Shown piece by piece: positions 14,684 through 20,643 of a DNA stretch of 24,820 nt. Origin of the DNA: Acholeplasmataceae bacterium UBA5769 (GTDB lineage Bacteria > Bacillota_I > Bacilli_A > Acholeplasmatales > Acholeplasmataceae); assembly GCA_002418725.1 (NCBI GenBank), contig DIER01000022.1, positions 1 through 24,820 on the forward strand, written 5' to 3'. The translations under genes were made by a program, and so were the position numbers. The notes beneath the pieces are model-generated. The model searched no databases. It was not told the origin of the DNA and saw only the letters and a program-made list of their open reading frames with translations. The stretch's first letter is position 1, and the number at the start of each line of letters is the position of its first letter.

Positions 14684-15982
14684 TTAGTTTTCGTATAATG
14701 CCCAGTAAATACTAGAGCCAGGTAAATCAGGTTGATGGTTTGTTGTTGTTTGAAGTGAAATGTAGATTGCATTTCCATAATAGACAACAGACCCTGCTTG
14801 ATAGGTATTGAACCAATACCAATCGTATCCGTTTAATTGATTCCATGCATTCTGGAATGTCCCTGGTGCATAAAGGTTCGCATTGGTTGCATTGACGACT
14901 CGGTAGACATTACCATTATAGACTGCATAATCATTTACACTATAAACTTTCGATGCTTGGTAGTTTAAAGAGGGCAATCCAGCCCAACTGTTTGCTGTGG
15001 TTCCTGGGATGTTGGTTGAATTCGCACTGTTAATGAGTTGGTAGACATTGCCTTGATACATCACAAGATCACCGTTGGTGTAGGTGTTATACTGTTGCCA
15101 CTCTTGTGTCGTTATGGCGTTCCATACACCTTGGGATGCTGCTGATCCAGGAACAATATTACGTCTGTTTCTAGTAATGTTTTGTAGTGCTCGGTACAGA
15201 ATACCGTTATAAAGTGTATAAGTCGTATTATTAGGCACGTTATTCACAAATGTTGGAACACTCACCACTGTCCATGGGCTATTGTTTCCTCCAGGTATCG
15301 TACCTGTTGCTGCAGCACCATTGGTTGTCGTGTAATATACTCCATTGTAAAGTACGATATCTCCATTTAGATAAACATAGTTTAATGAGAAGTTGATATC
15401 ACCTAACAATGACCATTGGTTTGTCGAACCTGGCTCTGTGGTTGTACTGTTATTCCTAAATTGCCAAATAACACCATTATGATATACGGTTTGATTTAGG
15501 GTGAAAGTTTGTCCTGGTGTCCAAGTTATCGTATTTGCAAGGTAGTTTGTCCAAGGACCATTTAATCCTGTTGTTTGAGGATTTTGATTGATATGTTCAC
15601 TTGATGATGTGTAAATACTATCATTAAAGTAGACGATTTCACCTGAAAGATAAATAACTGTTGAATACCATGATAAATCATTATATATAATCCAACCATT
15701 GGCGTTTGATGGTGTTAAACCTAAGGAGTAGTTACCTTTGTATCTCCAAAGTTGACCATTATACCAAACAAGGTTGTTTTGATAATAAGGGGTTGCTGAA
15801 TCATAGAGTGATATACCATCTGGTCCTATGTTCCATGAGCCAATTGATATACTCGAAGTCTTTTGATCCAATACGTTAATGTTACCCCAATAAGTATAGG
15901 TCTCATCAGTGGCTGTGAGCAACATGAAAAACATGCTTGTTAAAAGTAGTATTAGCATACGATTGATAACTTTAATTTTCAT
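14684..15982 (-). CDS. Secreted protein with eight chitin-binding-like (CBM5/12) repeats and a SipW-type N terminus
   Basis: 432 residues from the ATG at 15982, which has a near-perfect AAGGAGGTGA site. Residues 1-24 are a signal peptide. The mature start reads DETYTYWGNI..LDQKTSSISIGSW, resembling SipW-processed proteins (A-Y-F/W near the cleavage site, then a T.TIG strand). Residues about 61-432 are eight tandem units of roughly 46 residues with the pattern W/Y..Y..GD.V.YNG..Y........PG......W, the layout of small carbohydrate-binding modules of the CBM5/12 type. No enzymatic domain and no sortase or C-terminal anchor is seen. Likely an adhesin binding chitin or another polysaccharide. It is third in the riboswitch-controlled operon, after a hairpin. 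The family resemblance is by pattern only; glycan specificity is unknown. Confidence 0.85.
   Translation of the reverse strand: MKIKVINRMLILLLTSMFFMLLTATDETYTYWGNINVLDQKTSSISIGSWNIGPDGISLYDSATPYYQNNLVWYNGQLWRYKGNYSLGLTPSNANGWIIYNDLSWYSTVIYLSGEIVYFNDSIYTSSSEHINQNPQTTGLNGPWTNYLANTITWTPGQTFTLNQTVYHNGVIWQFRNNSTTTEPGSTNQWSLLGDINFSLNYVYLNGDIVLYNGVYYTTTNGAAATGTIPGGNNSPWTVVSVPTFVNNVPNNTTYTLYNGILYRALQNITRNRRNIVPGSAASQGVWNAITTQEWQQYNTYTNGDLVMYQGNVYQLINSANSTNIPGTTANSWAGLPSLNYQASKVYSVNDYAVYNGNVYRVVNATNANLYAPGTFQNAWNQLNGYDWYWFNTYQAGSVVYYGNAIYISLQTTTNHQPDLPGSSIYWALYEN
14687..15802 (-). repeat. Eight tandem ~46-residue coding repeats
   Basis: Within the preceding protein, units begin at about residues 61, 106, 155, 199, 246, 296, 341 and 389. 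Each carries the YNG/YQG/YFN turn, an aromatic two residues later and usually a PG before a final Trp. The units are diverged at the DNA level, so they are old repeats rather than a recent slippage product. Confidence 0.8.
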
Positions 15983-16011
15983 GTTCTCACCTCCTTGATT
16001 TTTGGATAAAA

Positions 16012-16031
16012 GCGACTCAAGATAGAGTCGC
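16012..16031 (-). terminator. Intercistronic hairpin inside the secreted-protein operon
   Basis: GCGACTC pairs perfectly with GAGTCGC (16031-16025 with 16018-16012) around a six-base loop, followed on the minus strand by TTTTATCC. It could attenuate or protect the message between the small fibre-like gene and the repeat-protein gene. Confidence 0.55.
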
Positions 16032-16055
16032 AATTAAATGATTAATTTCTAACGA

Positions 16056-16580
16056 TTAAGGGTTTAATGTTTGTACCGTTGTAAATACAACATCAAATGA
16101 TAATGTACCGTTTGCAACTGTAGCATATTCAGCTTCTGTTGGTTCTGCAATAAAAGTTACTACAATTGTAATTGTTTCTGGTGAACCTTTAGTGATGCTT
16201 CCATCTGCTGTAACAACAAAAGTAAATAATTCGTTAATTCTTGTTTCTGTTAAACCCGTAAACAACTTATTGATAATGTCAACCGTGTAAGTTGTTGTAT
16301 TTGCATATTCAGCTGTATCTGTATAGTTTAAGGTGTAAGTCAAGGTAACAGATGATGCTGCATTGTCTTGATTACTATTATTGACTTGTCCATCTGGCAC
16401 TAAAGAAACATCAAACGCTGCTAAATCTGCTGTAGTTGTAATGGTTCTACCAGAACCAATGGTAATACTTGTTGATTCTGTTTCTGTAAGGTCTAAACTT
16501 GCCCAAAACGCGAATGTGAATCCACTCACAATAACTGCTAACATAACTAATAATCCAATAACTAAATTTCTCTTTTTCAT
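16056..16580 (-). CDS. Secreted TasA/camelysin-like protein with SipW-type signal peptide
   Basis: 174 residues. The N terminus is KKRN, then a hydrophobic segment (about 5-26) running into FTFAFWASLDLTETESTSITIGSG. This is the layout of SipW-dependent proteins, where an A-Y/F-F/W triad sits at the cleavage site and a T..TIG strand follows. The mature part is rich in Thr, Val, Asn and acidic residues with no Cys, fitting a secreted beta-sandwich subunit. No known catalytic motif is present. AAGGAGA precedes the ATG. It is second in the operon, between a related protein and the repeat protein. A fibre-forming role like TasA is inferred from N-terminal pattern and context, not from overall similarity. 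Confidence 0.72.
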   Translation of the reverse strand: MKKRNLVIGLLVMLAVIVSGFTFAFWASLDLTETESTSITIGSGRTITTTADLAAFDVSLVPDGQVNNSNQDNAASSVTLTYTLNYTDTAEYANTTTYTVDIINKLFTGLTETRINELFTFVVTADGSITKGSPETITIVVTFIAEPTEAEYATVANGTLSFDVVFTTVQTLNP

Positions 16581-16622
16581 TTTTATTTCTCCTTATAATT
16601 TTTAAATTTATATTCTTCTTTA

Positions 16623-17195
16623 TTAAACTGATTCTTTAGGCTCTACGCTAAAGTTCAGTGTGAAACTTATACTTTGTCCTCGAATAGCTTCATACGCTAA
16701 CTTTGAATCTTCAACGTTTGCTAACAAGGGGTCTTCTACTTCACTCAGATCGAGTGGTTCGATGAGTCTAACAACGACAGTGATTGTCACCACGGAGTTA
16801 AAGAGCTCATTCGTGTGCACATTCTTTGTTCCATTAATGGTGATATCAACCAAATGTGCATATGCTTCTGAATCACCAATCTTGACATTAACTGACTCCA
16901 CAATGAGGTTCATACTTCTAACCAGTTCCTTATCAAGACTTACCTGATATTCAAATGTAACCTCATCAACTTCACCTTCGAAAAATACGTACCCTGTTGG
17001 GACAAGTCTTCCAGTGAACTCACTTGAAACTAAATCAACATCTAAATTGGCATCCTCGCCATCAAATCTGATAACGACGTTCCCTTCAACTGCAAGCTGT
17101 TGCCAGTATGCAAACGCTGCTGTGGATGTGAATCCAAGTGCTATAAGCAACATGATAATCACTACAATCGGAACGATTCTTTTACCAGTGTTCAA
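16623..17195 (-). CDS. Secreted TasA/camelysin-like protein, first gene of the riboswitch-controlled operon
   Basis: 190 residues from a TTG at 17195, chosen because AAAGGGAG lies eight bases upstream; a GTG at 17204 would overlap that site. The N terminus has NTGKR, a hydrophobic segment (about 7-28) and then AAFAYWQQLAVEGNVVIRFDGED, again the SipW-type cleavage region. The mature protein is acidic, lacks Cys and has alternating hydrophobic residues typical of beta strands. It is similar in layout to the next gene (opening TG.V../LVPDG-like, then VTFEYQVSL and a late ISFTLNFSV strand), so the two may be diverged paralogs. Probable surface or fibre subunit; function unproven. Confidence 0.72.
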   Translation of the reverse strand: MNTGKRIVPIVVIIMLLIALGFTSTAAFAYWQQLAVEGNVVIRFDGEDANLDVDLVSSEFTGRLVPTGYVFFEGEVDEVTFEYQVSLDKELVRSMNLIVESVNVKIGDSEAYAHLVDITINGTKNVHTNELFNSVVTITVVVRLIEPLDLSEVEDPLLANVEDSKLAYEAIRGQSISFTLNFSVEPKESV

Positions 17196-17220
17196 GGATC
17201 TCACTCCCTTTCTTAGTAAA

Positions 17221-17250
17221 CAAAAAAGTCAACATCGATTCATGTTGACT
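17221..17250 (-). terminator. Riboswitch-controlled intrinsic terminator
   Basis: AGTCAACAT pairs perfectly with ATGTTGACT (17250-17242 with 17235-17227) around a six-base loop, followed by TTTTTTG. It lies between the GEMM-I aptamer and the first secreted-protein gene, and its 5' arm can pair instead with 17277-17283. Confidence 0.9.
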
Positions 17251-17308
17251 GTGGTTTTTATAAAAAAATACCTGTTGTCAACACTGAAATCGCAGTCCAT
17301 AAATGGCT

Positions 17309-17398
17309 GTTTCATATGACAACTGGCTACCCGATTTGGGCCCTATAGCTTTGCGTCACTAAGTTACCCTAGTTTTGCCCTTTAAACATATTGAAAAC
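17309..17398 (-). ncRNA. Cyclic-di-GMP-I (GEMM-I) riboswitch aptamer
   Basis: The minus-strand RNA has the conserved order of GEMM-I: AAAGGGCAAAAC, a P2 hairpin ACUAGG-GUAA-CUUAGU with a GNRA loop, then GUGACGCAAAGCUAUAGGG, a very short P3 tip (CCC-AAAUC-GGG), then GUAGCCAGUUGUC, closed by P1 (17387-17398 with 17309-17318). This matches clostridial c-di-GMP-I aptamers in the conserved core. The GEMM-Ib variant that senses 3',3'-cGAMP cannot be excluded by eye. Confidence 0.85.
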
Positions 17399-17431
17399 TT
17401 TTTGAAAGATGTTTTTACATTTTTCCTCTAT

Positions 17432-17460
17432 ATTATATAACACACTGAACAAGGTGTCAA
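17432..17460 (-). promoter_or_regulatory. Consensus sigma-A promoter of the secreted-protein operon
   Basis: Perfect -35 TTGACA (17455-17460), 17-base spacer, perfect -10 TATAAT (17432-17437). Start near 17425, about 27 bases before the riboswitch P1. A full-consensus promoter fits control being exerted by the riboswitch. In the 17196-17575 gap I see only this promoter, the aptamer, the switch terminator and the gapA terminator. Confidence 0.88.
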
Positions 17461-17520
17461 CAAAAATGTTAAGAAATAATTAAGAATTGACATTATCTTT
17501 ACAATTACGTTCATTTCAAA

Positions 17521-17560
17521 CAAAAAAACGCGAAATTATCATCAATTTCACGTTTTTTTA
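17521..17560 (-). terminator. Rho-independent terminator after gapA
   Basis: ACGTGAAATT pairs with AATTTCGCGT (17553-17544 with 17537-17528; one G-U) and is flanked by A7 and T7, so it can work in both directions. It insulates gapA from the riboswitch operon. Confidence 0.85.
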
Positions 17561-17575
17561 GTTTAAATTTTAGGT

Positions 17576-18589
17576 TTACTTAATTAAACTTGCAAGTTTA
17601 CCAACAGTTCTAATCAACTGTGCAGTGTAACTCATTTCATTATCATACCATGACATAACCTTCACTAATTGACGGTCACCATAGTTGACGATTTGTGTAG
17701 TGTTTGCATCATAGACAGAACCATAATGCGTACCAATCACGTCTGAAGATACGATTGGATCAGCCATGTAGCAAAGTGTTTCGTTTGCTGCTTTCTTGAA
17801 CGCTGCATCGATTTCTTCTAATGTTGTGTGCTTCTTAACTTCTACGGTTAAGTCAACAACTGAACCTGTAATTGTAGGTACGCGTAATGCAGTACCATCA
17901 AGTTTACCCTTAAGTTGTGGTAAGACTAAACCGATTGCTTTTGCTGCGCCAGTTGAAGATGGGATGATGCTTGCTGCTGCAGCTCTTCCTCTTCTTGACA
18001 TGATACCCTTCTTGTGTGGAACGTCCATTAAAGATTGGTCGTTTGTGTAAGCATGTACAGTTGTCATGAAACCACCAACGATACCGAAGTTGTCATCTAA
18101 GACTTTAGCAACTGGTGCTAAACAGTTTGTTGTGCATGATGCGCCAGAAATAATGTTTTCTGTACCATCAAGGGTGTCATCATTTACATTAAAGACAATG
18201 GTCTTAACGTTTCCTGTGGCTGGTGCAGAAATAACAACTTTCTTTGCACCTGCTTCTAAATGCCATCCAGCTTTCACTTCATCAGTGAATAAACCTGTAC
18301 ATTCTAAAACCACGTCAACATTAAGTTTGCCCCATGGTAAATTTTTAGGATCTTTTTCTGCGAAAATAGGAATAACTTTACCATCAACAACCAAGTTTGA
18401 TCCTTCAAAAGAAACTGAATCTGTCTTAAATCTTCCTTGTGCAGTGTCATACTTCGTTAAGTATGCCAATGTTTCTGCATCTGTCAAATCGTTGATACCA
18501 ACAACGTTAAATCTTGAATCATCTGCCATCAATCTGAATGCGAGACGACCAATGCGGCCGAAGCCATTAATTGCTACGCGAATTGCCAT
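17576..18589 (-). CDS. gapA: Glyceraldehyde-3-phosphate dehydrogenase, type I
   Basis: Glycolytic NAD-dependent enzyme forming 1,3-bisphosphoglycerate. The N-terminal Rossmann motif INGFGRIGRLAFR, the catalytic SGASCTTNCLAP block and the C-terminal WYDNEMSYTAQL segment are all present. 337 residues is standard. The ATG has GGAGG upstream. It appears monocistronic, with a promoter at 18629-18657 and a terminator on the other side. In some related bacteria GAPDH is also found on the surface, but nothing here shows that. Confidence 0.98.
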   Translation of the reverse strand: MAIRVAINGFGRIGRLAFRLMADDSRFNVVGINDLTDAETLAYLTKYDTAQGRFKTDSVSFEGSNLVVDGKVIPIFAEKDPKNLPWGKLNVDVVLECTGLFTDEVKAGWHLEAGAKKVVISAPATGNVKTIVFNVNDDTLDGTENIISGASCTTNCLAPVAKVLDDNFGIVGGFMTTVHAYTNDQSLMDVPHKKGIMSRRGRAAAASIIPSSTGAAKAIGLVLPQLKGKLDGTALRVPTITGSVVDLTVEVKKHTTLEEIDAAFKKAANETLCYMADPIVSSDVIGTHYGSVYDANTTQIVNYGDRQLVKVMSWYDNEMSYTAQLIRTVGKLASLIK

Positions 18590-18628
18590 ATTTTAAATTC
18601 CTCCTTGAATTGATTTCTTATCGTCTTT

Positions 18629-18657
18629 ATTTTACCATTACTATACGTAAATGCAAA
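18629..18657 (-). promoter_or_regulatory. gapA promoter
   Basis: Minus-strand -35 TTTGCA (18652-18657), 17-base spacer, -10 TAAAAT (18629-18634). A TATAGT in the spacer gives an alternative -10. Confidence 0.55.
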
Positions 18658-18718
18658 TATAATGAAACCGTGTTCATCAATGTAAACGTTTTTCCTTCCC
18701 TTTAGGGAGGTGTTTTGA

Positions 18719-18724
18719 TATAAT
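18719..18724 (+). promoter_or_regulatory. Predicted -10 of the CYTH gene
   Basis: TATAAT about 49 bases before the CYTH ATG, divergent from gapA. No good -35 is seen; a TCCC-ttta-GGGA hairpin occupies that place. Confidence 0.45.
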
Positions 18725-18772
18725 ATAAGAGGCACGAAGGATTAAGCCAAGAATACAGAGAAGGTGATGTCC

Positions 18773-19324
18773 ATGACCAAGAATATTGAAATCGAATTTA
18801 AAACCGTTGTGACTCCTGAAAAGTATCACGAACTGCTCAAACTTTTCAAGTTAGAAAACAATATTTTTAAGCAAATCAACCATTATTTTGATACCGATGA
18901 CTACCAACTAAACCAAAAGAAAATGGTGCTTCGCATCAGACAAAAAAGTGATACACACTACAAAGTGACACTGAAGAGCCAGAGTGAACAAGGCGCTTTT
19001 GAGAGTCACGTGCTTCTTTCCCCACAGCAAGCAAAAGCGATGATTGAGCATGGTTTTTACACCAAAGATTTCTTTGATGATTTAGATTACTTTGTGACCT
19101 TTAGAGTGTCACTTGATAATTACCGTGTAAGTACTCCATATGAAGGGGGCACCTTGTTCTTAGATCGTTGTGATTATTGTAATGTCACAGATTACGAAGT
19201 GGAATACGAAGTCGATGATTATGACCAAGGTCAAAAACTATTTGAAAAGTTCTTAAAAGATCATCAAATTACACCAGCACCAACAAGAAGAAAAAGCGAA
19301 CGTGCCTTTATGTGCAGAAGATAA
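18773..19324 (+). CDS. CYTH domain protein (YjbK-like triphosphate tunnel enzyme)
   Basis: 183-residue cytosolic protein of the CYTH superfamily, whose members bind or hydrolyse triphosphates (thiamine triphosphate, inorganic triphosphate) in a beta-tunnel. The diagnostic ExExK is at residues 6-10 (E6, E8, K10). It is followed by a YFDT strand, L.LRIRQ with paired Arg, KVTLK, and later E.EYEV, as in Bacillus YjbK. The ATG at 18773 is preferred (GAAGG eight bases upstream) over GTG and ATG codons just before it. Substrate unknown. Monogenic, divergent from gapA, with a strong terminator behind. Confidence 0.88.
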   Translation: MTKNIEIEFKTVVTPEKYHELLKLFKLENNIFKQINHYFDTDDYQLNQKKMVLRIRQKSDTHYKVTLKSQSEQGAFESHVLLSPQQAKAMIEHGFYTKDFFDDLDYFVTFRVSLDNYRVSTPYEGGTLFLDRCDYCNVTDYEVEYEVDDYDQGQKLFEKFLKDHQITPAPTRRKSERAFMCRR

Positions 19325-19331
19325 CAAAAGA

Positions 19332-19360
19332 GCATTCCCGATGGGGAGTGCCTTTTTTTT
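19332..19360 (+). terminator. Rho-independent terminator after the CYTH gene
   Basis: GCATTCCC-GATG-GGGAGTGC stem (19332-19351) followed by C and T8. Confidence 0.9.
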
Positions 19361-19393
19361 GCAAATGCTTTCACTAAAATGAACAAAGTTTCG

Positions 19394-19451
19394 TATATCG
19401 TTAACTCATAATGCCTTATTTTCACGAAATAAAGCCATTATACACGATATA
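19394..19451. repeat. Nested inverted repeat upstream of the small membrane-protein promoter
   Basis: Outer arms TATATCGT/ACGATATA (19394-19401 and 19444-19451) are perfect. Inside them ATAATG/CATTAT and CTTATTT/AAATAAAG arms give a long imperfect hairpin around TCACG. It ends three bases before the -35 at 19455, so it could be an operator, or a remnant of a small mobile or hairpin element. Confidence 0.6.
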
Positions 19452-19454
19452 ACA

Positions 19455-19484
19455 TTGACAATACAATAGTTAAAACATTATAAT
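19455..19484 (+). promoter_or_regulatory. Promoter of the small membrane protein
   Basis: -35 TTGACA (19455-19460), 18-base spacer, -10 TATAAT (19479-19484); start near 19491. Confidence 0.78.
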
Positions 19485-19518
19485 ATAATATGTAAATTAA
19501 TGTTTCGATGGAGGGCTT

Positions 19519-19911
19519 ATGAAAGAACGTAACTTATTATATTTTATCACTGCTTTAACCGTAACCATACTTTTGATCCTATCACTTGTAATTCGCGCAA
19601 CGCTTTGGTTTCGCGCTTATGGTACGTTCGCAATGCCGCCTTTTTATTATTTCTTGATCCCGACCATCATCTTATGGTTAGGTTGGTTCTTTGAGAAAAA
19701 GAACTTCCTCTTAGCAGCAACCATCCTTATGGCAGTCTTCTTCGGCATTCACTTAGATAGCGCAGGCATTCTCAATGGTGGCATACATGTGATTTCTTCA
19801 CAAGCTCCAATTGTTAGAACGGTTTACGTGTTAACGTTGATGTTAATCAGTGGTGCCTCTGGCCTTGGTTTCTTCACTTATTTCAAGTTGGATCAACCTC
19901 AAGAAAGATAG
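19519..19911 (+). CDS. Small four-helix membrane protein of unknown function
   Basis: 130 residues, not recognised. Four hydrophobic segments are visible at about 7-27, 40-57, 62-80 and 98-120, with short loops, suggesting a compact polytopic protein with the C terminus ending in charged residues (DQPQER). A His-rich or metal motif is absent. It has a good GGAGG site five bases before the ATG, its own strong promoter and a bidirectional terminator, so it is a genuine single-gene unit. No neighbour gives a functional clue. Confidence 0.8.
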   Translation: MKERNLLYFITALTVTILLILSLVIRATLWFRAYGTFAMPPFYYFLIPTIILWLGWFFEKKNFLLAATILMAVFFGIHLDSAGILNGGIHVISSQAPIVRTVYVLTLMLISGASGLGFFTYFKLDQPQER

Positions 19912-19926
19912 TCTTTATTAGAAAGT

Positions 19927-19958
19927 AAAAAAAATGGAACTCAGGGAGTTCCTTTTTT
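19927..19958. terminator. Bidirectional terminator between convergent genes
   Basis: GGAACTC-AGG-GAGTTCC stem (19936-19952) with A tract on the left and T6 on the right; it serves the membrane-protein gene rightward and spx leftward. Confidence 0.88.
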
Positions 19959-20421
19959 AATGGGATGCGTTGATTTCTTTTTTGATTTCTTCAAAGTAAC
20001 GTTTTAAAGCACTTTGATAATCACAGAATTCGCCTTGTGGACAATCGACACACATGATGAGTTCTCTTAAACGTTTGGGTATGAATACACGAATTTCTTC
20101 GTCATTATAACCCACTTGAAGCTTATCGCCATCAATCATGATGGGTCTTTTTAAAACTGAAGGGTTTTCGATGATGAACTCTTTGAGTTCACTAATCTTC
20201 ATATCCTCTACATCGAGCGATTGTTCTTTAAAAATCTTAGAACGTGTAGAAATGATGTCTTCAAATCCATTTTCCGCATTTTCAAGCATCCGGTCGATAT
20301 CATCTTCGGTGATGCGTTGGTTAAATAGATTTTTCTCTTCATAAGGGATCTTATGATCATCAAGCCACTTTTTCGCTTTCCGACAAGATGAACAACTGGG
20401 TGTGGTAAAAATTGTAATCAT
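19957..20421 (-). CDS. spxA: Spx/ArsC-family redox regulator with extra C-terminal cysteines
   Basis: Thioredoxin-like regulator that binds the RNA polymerase alpha subunit C-terminal domain and responds to thiol stress. The redox switch C10-S-S-C13 is intact. Gly52, which lies in the alpha-contacting region in Bacillus Spx, and Arg92, next to the switch, are both at the same numbers here; KRPIMID (91-97) is conserved. At 154 residues it is about 20-25 longer than Bacillus Spx (131). The tail holds three more Cys (C124, C127, C133) in C-x2-C-x5-C, which could form a second redox or metal site. The gene has its own promoter and a structured leader. An MgsR-type paralog is possible. Confidence 0.88.
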   Translation of the reverse strand: MITIFTTPSCSSCRKAKKWLDDHKIPYEEKNLFNQRITEDDIDRMLENAENGFEDIISTRSKIFKEQSLDVEDMKISELKEFIIENPSVLKRPIMIDGDKLQVGYNDEEIRVFIPKRLRELIMCVDCPQGEFCDYQSALKRYFEEIKKEINASH

Positions 20422-20495
20422 TGTCTTCCTCCTTTTGGAGCATAGGTTTTAGCCTATAGCACTATGGTGTTCTTGGTATGGGGACTTTTCCCCGC
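20422..20495 (-). promoter_or_regulatory. Structured 5' leader of spx
   Basis: The roughly 74-base leader contains a GGGG-AAAAGT-CCCC hairpin. Two mutually exclusive stems follow: CCATAG with CTATAGG, or ATAGG with CCTAT (20453-20457 paired with 20442-20446). A CTCC-AAAA-GGAG hairpin (20429-20440) includes the ribosome-binding site. The arrangement suggests translational control; I cannot match it to a known riboswitch. Confidence 0.5.
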
Positions 20496-20501
20496 TGTTT
20501 A

Positions 20502-20530
20502 ATTATATAATTATTCTACCTTAATTACAA
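20502..20530 (-). promoter_or_regulatory. spx promoter
   Basis: Minus-strand -35 TTGTAA (20525-20530), 17-base spacer, -10 TATAAT (20502-20507). Confidence 0.75.
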
Positions 20531-20602
20531 CATCACTAGCGACTTTTCCTATCTTTTTACACAATTTCAAACCAGTTTCTTCTTATCTTTCGCATCATGC
20601 GT

Positions 20603-20608
20603 TATAAT
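20603..20608 (+). promoter_or_regulatory. Predicted -10 of pepF
   Basis: TATAAT 35 bases before the pepF ATG; the -35 is weak. Divergent from the spx promoter. Confidence 0.5.
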
Positions 20609-20643
20609 AGAGATAATGCCAAACAGAAAGGAATTACAAACCA

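Noticed and set aside
14599..14787. Short leftward frame across the repeat-protein 3' end
   Set aside because: Out of frame with the well-supported repeat protein and covering a terminator-like hairpin.
18066..18596. Long rightward open frame (176 codons) antisense to gapA
   Set aside because: Mirror of a highly conserved gapA reading frame; no ribosome site or family resemblance.
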